This document shows positions 47,431-57,066 of a DNA stretch of 64,000 bases, piece after piece. This DNA comes from Paracoccaceae bacterium (GTDB lineage Bacteria > Pseudomonadota > Alphaproteobacteria > Rhodobacterales > Rhodobacteraceae), in NCBI GenBank assembly GCA_016778765.1, contig JADHOV010000009.1, forward strand, positions 1 through 64,000, given 5' to 3'. Every line of letters begins with the position of its first letter. The first letter of the stretch is position 1. The notes under the pieces are model-generated. The model was not told where the DNA came from, did no database searches, and was given only the letters and a program-made list of their open reading frames with translations. A program made the position numbers and the translations under genes.

Positions 47431-48036
47431 TCATCTGGGTGCCGCGCCGCCGCGGGCCTTCAAAGCCTCTGAAACATGCTCTGCATCATCAAGCGCGCTA
47501 AGGGCAAGCGGAAAAATAATCCGCCAAGTGCCGTGTTTGCTGCTGCGCGCGCGATGGGCAAGGCGCAGCAGGCTGGCCCGCTCGATGAAAACGGGAATGA
47601 AGCGCAATGTCAGAGCAATCATCAAACCAAGCTTTTTACCCTGCGCTCCGTTTTTGTCAAAAGGTGCCATGGCTTTCTCGATCAACGCGCTGAAATCAGC
47701 AAGAGAGGTGGTGGTGGTAACAAGATTGGCGAAGGTGAAGGCCGCTGCCAGTTTAAAAATAATAAAGAGGCCAGATTGCAAATCAGCCGTGTAGAAATGC
47801 CAGATGAGAATAATCGCAACGAACGGCCAAAGCGGGCGAAGCAGTTTTAAACTGAACCAAAGATATCTCCTACCTTGACTGGCAATAAGACAAAAGGGGA
47901 GACCCACGGCGCATAGCAAAAGCATTTGAGACTGGATCAACATCAATCCGGTGGTAAAAGCCAGCAGCATGACCACTTTCAGGCTGGCGGGCCAGCGGTG
48001 AAAAATCGTTTGATAGGGGGTTGTGAGCGCCAGCAT
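47431..48036 (-). CDS. bioN: BioN, ECF transporter transmembrane (T) component
   Basis: A 201-residue CbiQ/EcfT-family membrane protein. It has hydrophobic helices at both ends and the two Ala-Arg-Ser/Ala-type coupling-helix signatures, seen here as RLAHRARSSKHG and SEALKARGG, which contact the ATPase. It links BioM to BioY. The start ATG overlaps the bioM stop (TGATG at 48034-48038). Confidence 0.93.
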   Translation of the reverse strand: MLALTTPYQTIFHRWPASLKVVMLLAFTTGLMLIQSQMLLLCAVGLPFCLIASQGRRYLWFSLKLLRPLWPFVAIILIWHFYTADLQSGLFIIFKLAAAFTFANLVTTTTSLADFSALIEKAMAPFDKNGAQGKKLGLMIALTLRFIPVFIERASLLRLAHRARSSKHGTWRIIFPLALSALDDAEHVSEALKARGGAAPR

Positions 48037-48737
48037 CAGATCTGTTCTACCTGCGCCATTGCGTTTTCAAAGGCTGGAATAATATTCTTGGGCAACCCAT
48101 CGCCCGCAACCTGTCCTTTTTCAAGCCAAATCACGCGTTCATATTCCGCAAGTGCCTGCAAATCATGCGTGATGTGCAGCACCGATTGATCCAGCCCGTA
48201 GAGAAGGTTTTGTAAATAGGTTTTTGTGGGCAAATCCAACCCAGCAAAAGGCTCGTCTAAAACCAACAGCGGGGGTGCCATGGCCAAAACCGACAGCAAG
48301 CATACCAAGTGACGTTGGCCCTGAGAAAGTGTTGCAATCGTGCGCTCAGCCCAGTCCAGCCGGTCAAACTGCTGCAAGATTTTGGTGGCATTTTGCATCG
48401 CCTCGGCTTTGCGCTGCCCCTGTTGCGTCAGACCGAAGCTGAGTTCTTCAAGAACCGTGGGAAAAATGATTTGATGATCCGGGTTTTGAAACAGAATGCC
48501 GACGGTTTTTAGCGCCGCAGCGCGGTGTTTAAACAGATCATTCCCGTTGACCTGCACCCGCCCTGATGAAGGAGCCAACAGCCCACAGAGCAGGCGTGCA
48601 AAAGAGGTTTTGCCCGATCCGTTACGCCCGATCACGCCCACGCGCTGTTCTTGAATATCAAGCGAAACCCCTTTGAGCAATTCACGCGCATTCAAGCTTA
48701 GGCTAACATTTTCAAATTGAATGGTGCAGTCGGCCAT
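48036..48737 (-). CDS. bioM: BioM, ECF transporter ATPase
   Basis: About 233 residues, ABC ATPase. Walker A GRNGSGKTS, Q-loop in GILFQNPDHQIIFPTV (the ECF-typical NPDxQ), signature ATLSQGQRHLVCL and Walker B LLVLDEPFAGLDLPT, then the HITHDLQ switch. It powers biotin uptake through BioN and BioY. The open frame begins at a TTG at 48758; ATG at 48737 is the more natural start. First gene of the minus-strand bioMNY set. I see no BioR-type box upstream. Confidence 0.94.
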   Translation of the reverse strand: MADCTIQFENVSLSLNARELLKGVSLDIQEQRVGVIGRNGSGKTSFARLLCGLLAPSSGRVQVNGNDLFKHRAAALKTVGILFQNPDHQIIFPTVLEELSFGLTQQGQRKAEAMQNATKILQQFDRLDWAERTIATLSQGQRHLVCLLSVLAMAPPLLVLDEPFAGLDLPTKTYLQNLLYGLDQSVLHITHDLQALAEYERVIWLEKGQVAGDGLPKNIIPAFENAMAQVEQI

Positions 48738-48927
48738 CGCGCAGATCCAAGGTTTCAATTGCTTGCCCGCTTTAAGTCTGTGGCTATGCGTTTGTCAATG
48801 TGCGCCCTGCTGGCATGCGCTTTAAAAATCTAAATGGGCGATTGATCAATGCAAAGGGCGTTGGCAGACGGGCCTTCGTAGGTTTTGGGCTGAAGGAAAT
48901 AAGCGCAAGGCAGAAAGAGCGCTGTTT

Positions 48928-49512
48928 TCAGATTAGCAAGACCTGCGTTCCTATTTTGGTGAGCTGAAATAAGTCTTCGATATGCTCATTATAAAGCCCA
49001 ATGCACCCATTAGATGAGCGTCGCCCGATTTTGCGCGTATCATGGGTGCCGTGAATTCGAAAATATTGCCAGCTTAAATATAAAGCATGCGATCCGAGCG
49101 GATTATCTGGGCCCGGGCCAATAAAATCTGGCCATTCCGGATTGCGTTTTTTCATCGAAGGGGTGGGCCGCCAACTGGGCCCAGTCACCTTTCGCGTGAT
49201 CGAGGTGCGGCCGCGACGCGTCAGATCGTCTGTCATGGGAACGCTAGAGGGGTATAATTTATACATATTCTCATCTTCAGACCAAAAATGCAGCGCGCGC
49301 GATGAGATATCAACCAGCACCGCCCCGTTTTTTAAATTTGAGAAATAAGGTCGCCACTCTAATGTTCGGAAGCTGGAGACATTATGGCGCACGCCTTGAG
49401 AAATTTCCTGTTCAATTTCAGTTGAGCTATCATCAGCCTCTTGAGCAAGCGCGGGGGTGGCCAGCAAGGCTGCGCTGCAATGGATAAAATGGCGTCTGGT
49501 TAAATTTGTCAT
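48928..49512 (-). CDS. Secreted L,D-transpeptidase (YkuD family)
   Basis: A 194-residue protein with an N-terminal signal segment (TRRHFIHCSAALLATPALA, with a twin-Arg start) and a YkuD domain over about residues 55-194. The catalytic motif is HGT, then SSNGCIGLYNEHIEDL with the nucleophile Cys; the Arg usual after GC-I is Gly here. Such enzymes cross-link peptidoglycan (3-3 links) or attach lipoproteins to it. It is single, convergent with no partner, and about 170 bases from the divergent CAP lipoprotein gene. Confidence 0.87.
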   Translation of the reverse strand: MTNLTRRHFIHCSAALLATPALAQEADDSSTEIEQEISQGVRHNVSSFRTLEWRPYFSNLKNGAVLVDISSRALHFWSEDENMYKLYPSSVPMTDDLTRRGRTSITRKVTGPSWRPTPSMKKRNPEWPDFIGPGPDNPLGSHALYLSWQYFRIHGTHDTRKIGRRSSNGCIGLYNEHIEDLFQLTKIGTQVLLI

Positions 49513-49685
49513 GCCGAGATCCTTAAAATTTCCAGCCTTATACAGGCTTTTTGTGAAATATGCAGCTTATGCTGGTTTTTCAACATCTGAGCAAGTATTT
49601 GTGAAGATAAAGCAAAACTGGGTTTGATTGGCAACGGCAGACATAGTAAGGACACGCAACCGCTATTAAATTATCCGAGGGATAG

Positions 49686-50225
49686 ATGGCTCGATTAAAC
49701 TTTGCCGCGTTAATCGTTATTATGATTACGGCGGGCTGTGTCAGTGATGTGCCCCAGATGGCCTCAGATGGTAAGCCCGTACCCAAACCTTATTTTTTAT
49801 CTCAAGTTGAGCCCGCAATTATTAAATTTCGTATGCTAGACGGGGTAAACGCGCTGCGTCAGTCGCGCGGCGCCGATGTGGTAAATTTAAATGCCAGCTT
49901 AACGGCTGCCGCGGCCACGCATGCCCGCGATATGTCTGTGCAAGACCGCCCATGGCATTTTGGGTCGGATGCATCATCGCCCATCGACCGGCTGGTGAGG
50001 GTTGGCTATTCTGGGCAGTTGGTTGGCGAGGTGATATCGGAAACCTACGAGACTGAGCTGGAAACGCTGGCCGCTTGGATGACAGATGAAGGTGCGCGTC
50101 GCATTATTTTAGATGTCAAAGCCGATGAGTTGGGTTTGGCTTGGCATCAAGAAGCGGATGGAAAGATCTGGTGGGCAATGGTTTTAGGGGCCAGCCCCGC
50201 GCCACAAGCGCCCATCACGGAGTGA
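49686..50225 (+). CDS. CAP-domain (SCP-like) lipoprotein
   Basis: A 179-residue probable lipoprotein. The signal ends in the lipobox ITAGC, with Cys at residue 18. The remainder is a CAP/SCP domain: VNALRQSRGADVVNLNASLTAAA, ATHARDMSVQDRPWHFGSD (His of the cavity), and WWAMVLG at the end. Bacterial CAP domains are common in envelope proteins but their activity is unclear. It overlaps the end of the next L,D-transpeptidase gene by 11 bases in the convergent sense. Flanked on both sides by transpeptidase-family genes, which suggests a cell-wall role. Confidence 0.83.
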   Translation: MARLNFAALIVIMITAGCVSDVPQMASDGKPVPKPYFLSQVEPAIIKFRMLDGVNALRQSRGADVVNLNASLTAAAATHARDMSVQDRPWHFGSDASSPIDRLVRVGYSGQLVGEVISETYETELETLAAWMTDEGARRIILDVKADELGLAWHQEADGKIWWAMVLGASPAPQAPITE

Positions 50226-50733
50226 TTAAGATTGGGGTGCCGATAGGCACCAAAGCGTAAATTTCTTGAATTTCGTGATCTTTTACGGCGATACAGCCTT
50301 CGGTCCAATCGCGTTTCCAAAAGCGCGGTTTTTTGTTTTGTCCATGGATAAAGATATCGCCGCCTGCCGAAGCACCCATGCTTTGGGCATAGGCGCGATC
50401 CTGCGCATTCGGGTATGAAATCCCTAAAGACATATAAAATTTGCTGTTCGGGTTTTTGCGATCGATGTAATATAGACCCTCCGGGGTCTTTCCATCCCCT
50501 CTCAATGATTTGTGACCATTTGGGGTGAACCCCAGACCAATCCGATAGCTGCGGATGATTGTGTTCTCAGATAGCAGATACATCCGGCGGGCCGATTTAT
50601 CCACGCTGATGCTGGTGATTTGCACATCCTTGGTGAGGGACGATTTTCCAGACATCGTGAACCCGGAAAAATCCAAGCACCCACTCAGCAGAAGCACCCC
50701 GCATAGGGGAAGGAAAAACCGTTTTAAAACCAT
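50215..50733 (-). CDS. L,D-transpeptidase-family lipoprotein (YafK/DpaA-like)
   Basis: A 172-residue protein with a lipoprotein signal (FFLPLCGVLLLSGC) and a YkuD domain. Catalytic residues are His in DIFIHGQNKKPRFW and Cys in WTEGCIAVKDHEI. The GCIA form, without the usual Arg, is frequent in the YafK/DpaA-type branch. Some members of that branch detach rather than attach lipoproteins, so either activity is possible. Convergent overlap of 11 bases with the CAP lipoprotein gene. Confidence 0.83.
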   Translation of the reverse strand: MVLKRFFLPLCGVLLLSGCLDFSGFTMSGKSSLTKDVQITSISVDKSARRMYLLSENTIIRSYRIGLGFTPNGHKSLRGDGKTPEGLYYIDRKNPNSKFYMSLGISYPNAQDRAYAQSMGASAGGDIFIHGQNKKPRFWKRDWTEGCIAVKDHEIQEIYALVPIGTPILITP

Positions 50734-50789
50734 AAATATGCCTGTTTTTTGGAACCTTTTACCACAATTTCAAAGGTTTCAAAGTAAAT

Positions 50790-52013
50790 TCATGCTGCCG
50801 GTTTGTGGAATGCCCCTACCAGTTCTACGTGATAAGACCAGCGGAACTGATCTACGGGGGTCACGGCCTCTAAACTATAGCCGGCATCTGTTAATATTTT
50901 CGCATCGCGAGCAAAGCTCACCGGGTTGCAGGATACATAAGCTAGGGTCTTAATAGTAGTTTTGGCCAGCATCGTCACCTGCGCTTGCGCGCCCGCGCGC
51001 GGCGGATCGATGACAGCGGCCTCAAATTTATTCAGTTCATCTGGCAAAAGGGGGCGGCGGAATAGATCGCGTTTCTCATGGCTGATTTTCTTCAAGCCTG
51101 GCGTCTTGCGCCAAGCTTTATCAAGCGCTGCCAACATATCTGCCTCGCCCTCAACCGCGTGAATTTCAGCCATTTGTGCTAAGGGCAGACTGAAAGTGCC
51201 GCATCCGCTGAATAGGTCAAGCACAGGGCTTGCGCTTTTCAGGATGTCCCCTACCGTTTCGATCAGGCTGGTTTCCCCATGTTGGGTGGCCTGTAAAAAA
51301 CTGCCCGGGGGCGGTGTGATTTTGGCTGGTCCAATGGGTTGTTCGGGCGGCGAAAGGGTGGCAACGACTTCGTTGTTCCAGCTTAGCCGGGCCAGCCGGT
51401 GTTGCAGTGCGGCGGCAGCCAAACTAACGCGCAATGCATCATCCAATGGTTTGCCTCCAATGGCCAAAAGATCTAAGCCAGCGGCGGCTTGGGTTGCCTG
51501 TATCTTCAACGTCGATTTGCGGCTGCCCCCAAGTTGGGCAAGCGTTTCCAGAACGGGGCGCGCTTTTAACAAATCCTGGTGTAAAAGCGCGCAATTTGGA
51601 ATCTCAACGATTTGATCCGACGCCTGTGCGTGAAATCCGATCAATGCGCCTTTTTTGGTCCGCCGCACAGCAAAGCTTGCCCTGCGGCGAGTGTTGGGCG
51701 GTGAGGTGAGGATGGGGTTCATCCGCGTTTTTAGTCCATGCGCGGCCAAAGCTTGCACGATAATTTCGGTTTTCCACCGGGCTACAAACGCGTCAGATGC
51801 GTGCTGAACTTGGCAGCCACCACAGGTTTTAAAATGCGGGCAGGGCGGCGATACACGATCTGAGCTGGGCGTTAGGATTCGCCTGTCAATCAGGGTTTGG
51901 CCCTGTTGCTTGGCCTGCACAAGTTCGCCCGGCAGCGTGCGTGGCGCGAAAAGGCCCGTCTCGGTGATACCATCGCCCAGATGACCCATGCGTTTAATTA
52001 TAAACTCTTGCAT
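50790..52013 (-). CDS. RNA m5U methyltransferase (RumA/RlmD-TrmA family)
   Basis: A 407-residue SAM-dependent RNA uracil-C5 methyltransferase. An N-terminal TRAM-like segment (GHLGDGITETGLFAP) is followed by the iron-sulfur ligands CPHFKTCGGCQVQH. The methyltransferase domain has VLDLFSGCGTFSLPLA, AVIDPPRAGAQAQV and the catalytic Cys in YVSCNPVSFARD. The cluster and layout fit 23S rRNA methylation; which uridine is modified is not decidable here. It lies 52 bases after the ABC pair on the same strand. Confidence 0.9.
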   Translation of the reverse strand: MQEFIIKRMGHLGDGITETGLFAPRTLPGELVQAKQQGQTLIDRRILTPSSDRVSPPCPHFKTCGGCQVQHASDAFVARWKTEIIVQALAAHGLKTRMNPILTSPPNTRRRASFAVRRTKKGALIGFHAQASDQIVEIPNCALLHQDLLKARPVLETLAQLGGSRKSTLKIQATQAAAGLDLLAIGGKPLDDALRVSLAAAALQHRLARLSWNNEVVATLSPPEQPIGPAKITPPPGSFLQATQHGETSLIETVGDILKSASPVLDLFSGCGTFSLPLAQMAEIHAVEGEADMLAALDKAWRKTPGLKKISHEKRDLFRRPLLPDELNKFEAAVIDPPRAGAQAQVTMLAKTTIKTLAYVSCNPVSFARDAKILTDAGYSLEAVTPVDQFRWSYHVELVGAFHKPAA

Positions 52014-52064
52014 GGTGTTGCTTTAGAGGATGGGCGGCCCCGTTAAAAGGACCAATTGCGCCTT

Positions 52065-53900
52065 TTATTCGGCCGCCGGTTGCAACCCAATAAAGCCGCC
52101 GGATTGGCGGTTCCAATACCGCGCATAAAGCCCGCCTTGCGCCAGAAGGCTGTAATGGCTGCCGGCTTCGATGATTTTACCTTGATCCAGAACGATGATG
52201 CGATCCATCCGCGCAATGGTTGAGAGGCGATGGGCAATTGCCAGCACGGTTTTGCCTTCCATCACCGTATCGAGCGCGTCTTGGATATATGCCTCGACTT
52301 CGCTGTCTAAGGCGCTGGTTGCTTCATCCAGAACCAAGATGGGTGCATCCTTCAAAATTGCGCGCGCCAAGGCGATGCGTTGGCGTTGCCCACCGGATAA
52401 TTTCACCCCGCGCTCGCCCAAATGGGCCTCATAGCCGCGCCGCCCTTTAAAATCTTCAAGATCCTGAATGAAAGCATCCGCTTCGGCCTTTTGAGCGGCT
52501 GCGCGCATTTGCGCTTCGCTGGCGCTTGGCTGACCGTAAAGAATATTATCGCGGGCCGCGCGGTTAAACATCGCGGTTTCCTGCGTCACCGTGGCGATTG
52601 CGCGGCGAAGGCTTTCTTGGGTGACCTGCTGGATGTTTTGACCATCAATCAGGATCTGGCCGCTTTCGGGATCGTGAAGCCGCAAAAGCAAAGAAATCAA
52701 AGTGGATTTCCCCGCGCCAGAGGCGCCGATAATCCCCAGCTTTTCGCCGGGTTGAATGGTCAGAGAGATATTTTCAATTCCACCTTTTTCGCGACCATAG
52801 GCAAAAGAGGTTTGATCAAAAGTGATTGCGCCTTGGGTCACTTTTAATGGTTGCGCCGCAGGATCATCGATTAAATCATGCGCGGGGGTGAAGGTTTTCA
52901 TCCCGTTCTCCACCTCGCCCAAATTGCCATAAAGCGCCATCAGCGTGAAGCTGACCCAACCCGTCATCTGCGCCAGCCGCAAAGACACGGCACCGGCCGT
53001 CGCGATCATCCCGACCGATCCATTGCCTTGCGACCAGCTGACCAGCGTGCTGCCAACCAGCACGATTGGCAAAATACCGGCCAGCCCCATAAGCCAAAAG
53101 CGAAACACAACAGAAACCCGCGCATGGTCAAGCGCGGCGCCGCGAAAACCTTCCATGGCCGTTAAGGCGGCTTTATCCTCGTGCCCATCATGGGCAAATA
53201 GCTTGACCGTTTTGATATTTGTGACTGTGTCTACCACTTGGCCCGTTACATTGGCCCGGGCTCCAGCCCGCGCCGCAGATCGGGCTCGGATCAGGGGCAT
53301 GAAATGCCGGATTACCAATACATAGCTTAAAATCCACAGCAAAAGCGCCGAGCCCATAAACAGATTTATGGCGCCCAAAACCGCCAAGGCCCCCAGAACA
53401 GAGGCCAGCGCAAATAAAACCGTGTGTAGGATTTCGATCACCACATCGGTTACTGCGCGCGCGGTTTGCATTTCTTTTTGTGCAATCCTCCCGGCAAAAT
53501 CATTTTCAAAAAAGCTGACCGAATGCCCCAAAACCCAGCGATGCAAACGCGAGAGCACCAAATTATGCACATTCGGCGCCACCACATAGCTTTGCATGAT
53601 CGAGCTGGCGCCAAAGGCCAGCGGCCTGATCAATAAAAAAAACGCGATGGCAGCGCCCAGCATCCAAAAATTTTCTGAAAACAACGCCTCACGCGGGCTG
53701 GCCATGCTGGCATCAATCACCAAGCCTAAAACCAAGCCGCTTAACATTTCGACGATGCCGGCGGTGATCGAGGCGGCGGCTGATAACAGCAAAACCGGCT
53801 CGCTGCCCCGCAACGCCCAGCGCAGGAAGGCGAGCAATGTTTTCGGCGGCGCGTGATCACTTTTGGCGTGATGCGAGATCCAGTTGGCCAAAGGTGTCAC
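52065..53900 (-). CDS. ABC exporter half (second of a pair)
   Basis: About 611 residues. Membrane helices span about residues 30-310; the ATPase is complete: Walker A GASGAGKST, signature KLSGGQRQRIALARAI, Walker B ILVLDEATSALD, H-loop IAHRLSTIARMD. The frame is open to 53945, but the natural start is GTG at 53900, which overlaps the stop of the preceding exporter gene as GTGA. Together the two genes probably make a heterodimeric exporter like MdlAB/SmdAB. Cargo unknown. Confidence 0.9.
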   Translation of the reverse strand: MTPLANWISHHAKSDHAPPKTLLAFLRWALRGSEPVLLLSAAASITAGIVEMLSGLVLGLVIDASMASPREALFSENFWMLGAAIAFFLLIRPLAFGASSIMQSYVVAPNVHNLVLSRLHRWVLGHSVSFFENDFAGRIAQKEMQTARAVTDVVIEILHTVLFALASVLGALAVLGAINLFMGSALLLWILSYVLVIRHFMPLIRARSAARAGARANVTGQVVDTVTNIKTVKLFAHDGHEDKAALTAMEGFRGAALDHARVSVVFRFWLMGLAGILPIVLVGSTLVSWSQGNGSVGMIATAGAVSLRLAQMTGWVSFTLMALYGNLGEVENGMKTFTPAHDLIDDPAAQPLKVTQGAITFDQTSFAYGREKGGIENISLTIQPGEKLGIIGASGAGKSTLISLLLRLHDPESGQILIDGQNIQQVTQESLRRAIATVTQETAMFNRAARDNILYGQPSASEAQMRAAAQKAEADAFIQDLEDFKGRRGYEAHLGERGVKLSGGQRQRIALARAILKDAPILVLDEATSALDSEVEAYIQDALDTVMEGKTVLAIAHRLSTIARMDRIIVLDQGKIIEAGSHYSLLAQGGLYARYWNRQSGGFIGLQPAAE

Positions 53901-55735
53901 TGCGCTGCATCCACATCGAGGAACCCACCCGATTGATGGGCCCAAAACCCGGCATAAAGCCCGCCTTTTGCCAGCAGCTGTTCATGGCTGCCCTCTTCAA
54001 CGATCCGCCCCTGATCCATTACAAGAATTCGATCCATATGCGCAATCGTAGACAATCGATGCGCGATCGCAATCACCGTTTTGCCGTCCATCATGCTGTA
54101 AAGCGTTGTCTGAATGGCCGCCTCTACTTCGCTGTCCAGCGCGCTGGTGGCTTCATCGAGCAATAATATGGGGGCGTCTTTCAGAATCACCCGGGCCAAG
54201 GCAATACGTTGGCGCTGCCCGCCGGAAAGCTTTACGCCGCGCTCTCCGACATGCGCCTCATAACCGCGCCGCCCTTCTGGATCTTCGAGGTCCAAAATAA
54301 AGTCATGCGCTTCGGCCTGCTTGGCCGCCGCGATCACTTGCGCCTCGCTGGCGGCGTTATTCCCATAGCGGATATTATCGCGCACTGAGCGGTGCATCAG
54401 ACTGCTCTCTTGCTGGACCATGCCGATATGGCGGCGCAAACTGTCTTGCGTCACCAGGTCTATGCGCTGCCCGTCAATATAAATCTGGCCAGATTCAGCG
54501 TCATAAAACCGGAGCAAAAGCTTGAACAAAGTTGATTTTCCTGCGCCAGAGCGCCCCACAAGGCCCAGCTTCTGACCCGCTGGAATACTCAGATTAATGC
54601 CTTCCAATCCACCAAGAGCCCGGTCGTAATGATGCGACAGCTCGGTTATTTCAATCCTTGCTTCTTGCGGCTGTAAGACCTGCGCGTTCGGGTGATCAAT
54701 TAAGGTGACGGGTTGCGACAAGGTCTGCATGCCTTCGGCCACCACGCCCAATTCGCGAAAAAATGAGGCGATGGCCCAGATGATCCAATTGCTCATGCCG
54801 TTCAGCCTTAAAACCAAGGCTGAGGCTGCCGCCACAACCCCAGCACTGGCGCTGCCCTGCGCCCAAAGCGCAATCCCCCACCCGATCACCGCCACGATCA
54901 AAAAGCCATTTATCAGATTTAATAAAATATCCATGCGGGTATAAATCCGCATTTCGGTAATGAAAGTGTTGCGGGTTTGCGTGATGCCCGCTTTGGCAAA
55001 GGCGATTTCTTCGCCTTCATGGGCAAATAATTTTACCGAATGGATGTTGGTATAAGCATCCACGACCCGCCCGTTCAACTCGGATCGCGCGTCTGATGAC
55101 GCTTTAGAGGCAGGGCCAACGCGTTTTACTGTGTAGCGCAGCAATAACAAATAGAGCCCGAACCAAAGCACCAAGGGCAGGGTAAGGCGAATATCTGCCT
55201 GCATCAGTAAGAAGAAAGCGCCGATCACATAGGCCAGCGCATAGCTCATTGCGTCAAACACGTGAAAGGCCACTTCGCCCGCAGCAGGGGGCGTTTGCAT
55301 CACGCGGTTGGCGATGCGGCCGGCAAAATCGCCCTCAAACCAGCCCACAGATTGGCGCATTACGTGGCGATGCCCGCGCCAGCGCACCAATGTCGCCATA
55401 TTGGTGAGGATCGTATTATTCACCAATGCGGTATCGAGAAAGGCAAGTATTGGCCTGATCAGCAATATAAACACCGCCAAGGCGATTAAAACCGGTCCAA
55501 GGCGCTGCAGCGTTTCCGCGCGATCGCCCTGCAACTGGTCCACCAGCCACCCCAGCGCATAGATCAATCCGATTTCGCTGCCAGCCACCAAAACCGAGGC
55601 GGTGAAAGCCAGCAGGAAGACCCATTTAAACGGTTGACAATAGGCCTGTAAAAACGGCCAAAGCCGTTGCGGTGGGTGATCAATTTCACTGTAATCGGCG
55701 AAAGGATCGATCAAATCTTCAAAAAACCGAAACAT
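53897..55735 (-). CDS. ABC exporter half (first of a pair)
   Basis: A 612-residue exporter half, membrane helices about residues 35-320, then an ATPase with Walker A GRSGAGKST, signature KLSGGQRQRIALARVI, Walker B ILLLDEATSALD and H-loop IAHRLSTIAHMD. Both this and its partner keep the catalytic Glu and all motifs, so neither site is degenerate. The gene product is very similar to the partner's, as expected from an old duplication. Start ATG at 55735 with GGGGGAATC upstream. Confidence 0.91.
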   Translation of the reverse strand: MFRFFEDLIDPFADYSEIDHPPQRLWPFLQAYCQPFKWVFLLAFTASVLVAGSEIGLIYALGWLVDQLQGDRAETLQRLGPVLIALAVFILLIRPILAFLDTALVNNTILTNMATLVRWRGHRHVMRQSVGWFEGDFAGRIANRVMQTPPAAGEVAFHVFDAMSYALAYVIGAFFLLMQADIRLTLPLVLWFGLYLLLLRYTVKRVGPASKASSDARSELNGRVVDAYTNIHSVKLFAHEGEEIAFAKAGITQTRNTFITEMRIYTRMDILLNLINGFLIVAVIGWGIALWAQGSASAGVVAAASALVLRLNGMSNWIIWAIASFFRELGVVAEGMQTLSQPVTLIDHPNAQVLQPQEARIEITELSHHYDRALGGLEGINLSIPAGQKLGLVGRSGAGKSTLFKLLLRFYDAESGQIYIDGQRIDLVTQDSLRRHIGMVQQESSLMHRSVRDNIRYGNNAASEAQVIAAAKQAEAHDFILDLEDPEGRRGYEAHVGERGVKLSGGQRQRIALARVILKDAPILLLDEATSALDSEVEAAIQTTLYSMMDGKTVIAIAHRLSTIAHMDRILVMDQGRIVEEGSHEQLLAKGGLYAGFWAHQSGGFLDVDAAQ

Positions 55736-55899
55736 GATTCCCCCTTCGCAGATATCAAAGCCTTCTAAAATATGCGCCTATTTCGTTCGAACCAAGCGTC
55801 AAAATTGTTAAAGGCACCTCCGTTTTTCTGAGCTAAGCTGTTTATCAGGAGGGTCAATACAAATCTATCGGCGAAAATAGCCCTAAACTGGCAGGCCCG

Positions 55900-57066
55900 C
55901 TATTTAGGATCCAATGCGCGCAGCAATGCCGCCTTATCCAGCCGGAACCCAGAGGTGATCCAGATATGTTCCAAGGCGCGCAGTTTTTTGCCGAGCGCTG
56001 AGCCAGTATAAAGGGGCATCAGATCATCTGCGGTTATTGGAAATTGCGCGCTGGCACCGGTTTGCACTGCGGCCAAGTCAGGCTCTGAGACCGGCGTTTC
56101 AAAAAGCGCGGCGCGCAGCAGTAAAACATCCAAAGCAATCGGCGCGCTGCACCGATAGGCCAATTCGCCCGCTTCTGTCATCGCCTCTATATGGGTTTTC
56201 AACAGAGCCAGGGTTTTGCTTTGGGCTTTGCTCAAGCGCAGATGCGCTTCAACCTGCCCCCCGCCCAGCACGGCAAGCCGCCGAAGCGGGTCAATCGGAG
56301 CTTCATAGAGGCTTTCAAAGTAAACCAATGGCGCAAGGGCTCTATCATCAGATCCGGGCAAAACATGCTGCAGCACTCCGGTGATGCGCATCGCTGCCAT
56401 CGCGGGGGCGGGGCTTGGGGCTGCCAGCAATTTCAACAATTCTTTGGTTATGCGTTCTTTAGAAAGCCCCAATAAGCCTTCGCCTTTGGCTGCAATCGCC
56501 GCCAGAGCATCAGGATCAAAGCCCAAATCTGGATTGGCATACCAGGCCGAGAACCTAAAAAACCGCAAAATGCGCAGGTAATCTTCGGTAATCCGCCGCT
56601 CGGCATTCTCGATAAAACGCAGATGCCCTGCTTTCAGATCGGCAAGCCCATCCAGCGGATCGTAGATCTTGCCGTTTGCATCGGCGTAAAGCGCATTCAT
56701 GGTAAAATCGCGCCGCTTTGCATCACTTTTAAGGCTATCGGCATATTGAATTGTGGCGCGGCGGCCATCGGTTTCAATATCTTGGCGAAACGTGGTGATT
56801 TCATAGGGTGTCCCCTCGCTGATCACCGTGAGAGTGCCATGTTCAATACCGGTTGGAATGGTTTTTAGCTTGGCGGCGCGCGCCAAAGTTTGAATTTGTT
56901 CTGGCCGGGCGTTGCTGGCCAGATCAATATCATCGACGGGCCTGTTGAGCAGGCTGTTGCGCACGCAACCACCGACAAAATAAATTTCGAACCCAGCGTC
57001 GCTTAACAGCCGTGTAATTTTTTCCACGCCAGGCTTTTTGAGCCAGTCTGCCTGAATGATGTTCAT
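55900..57066 (-). CDS. cca: CCA-adding tRNA nucleotidyltransferase
   Basis: A 388-residue class II nucleotidyltransferase that adds or repairs the CCA end of tRNAs. The head domain has FVGGCVRNSLLNRPVDDIDLASNARPEQ with the catalytic Asp pair, then RRDFTMNALYAD and EDYLRILRFFRFSAWY in the template and neck regions. The frame is open to 57225; ATG at 57066 was chosen because it overlaps the Nudix stop by 4 bases and gives the normal N-terminus (MNIIQADWLKKPGVEKI). Confidence 0.94.
   Translation of the reverse strand: MNIIQADWLKKPGVEKITRLLSDAGFEIYFVGGCVRNSLLNRPVDDIDLASNARPEQIQTLARAAKLKTIPTGIEHGTLTVISEGTPYEITTFRQDIETDGRRATIQYADSLKSDAKRRDFTMNALYADANGKIYDPLDGLADLKAGHLRFIENAERRITEDYLRILRFFRFSAWYANPDLGFDPDALAAIAAKGEGLLGLSKERITKELLKLLAAPSPAPAMAAMRITGVLQHVLPGSDDRALAPLVYFESLYEAPIDPLRRLAVLGGGQVEAHLRLSKAQSKTLALLKTHIEAMTEAGELAYRCSAPIALDVLLLRAALFETPVSEPDLAAVQTGASAQFPITADDLMPLYTGSALGKKLRALEHIWITSGFRLDKAALLRALDPK

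Noticed and set aside
46946..47794. 282-codon plus-strand open frame
   Set aside because: Antisense to bioY and bioN, both clear family members; composition is Lys/Ala/Pro-rich with no domain. A shadow frame.
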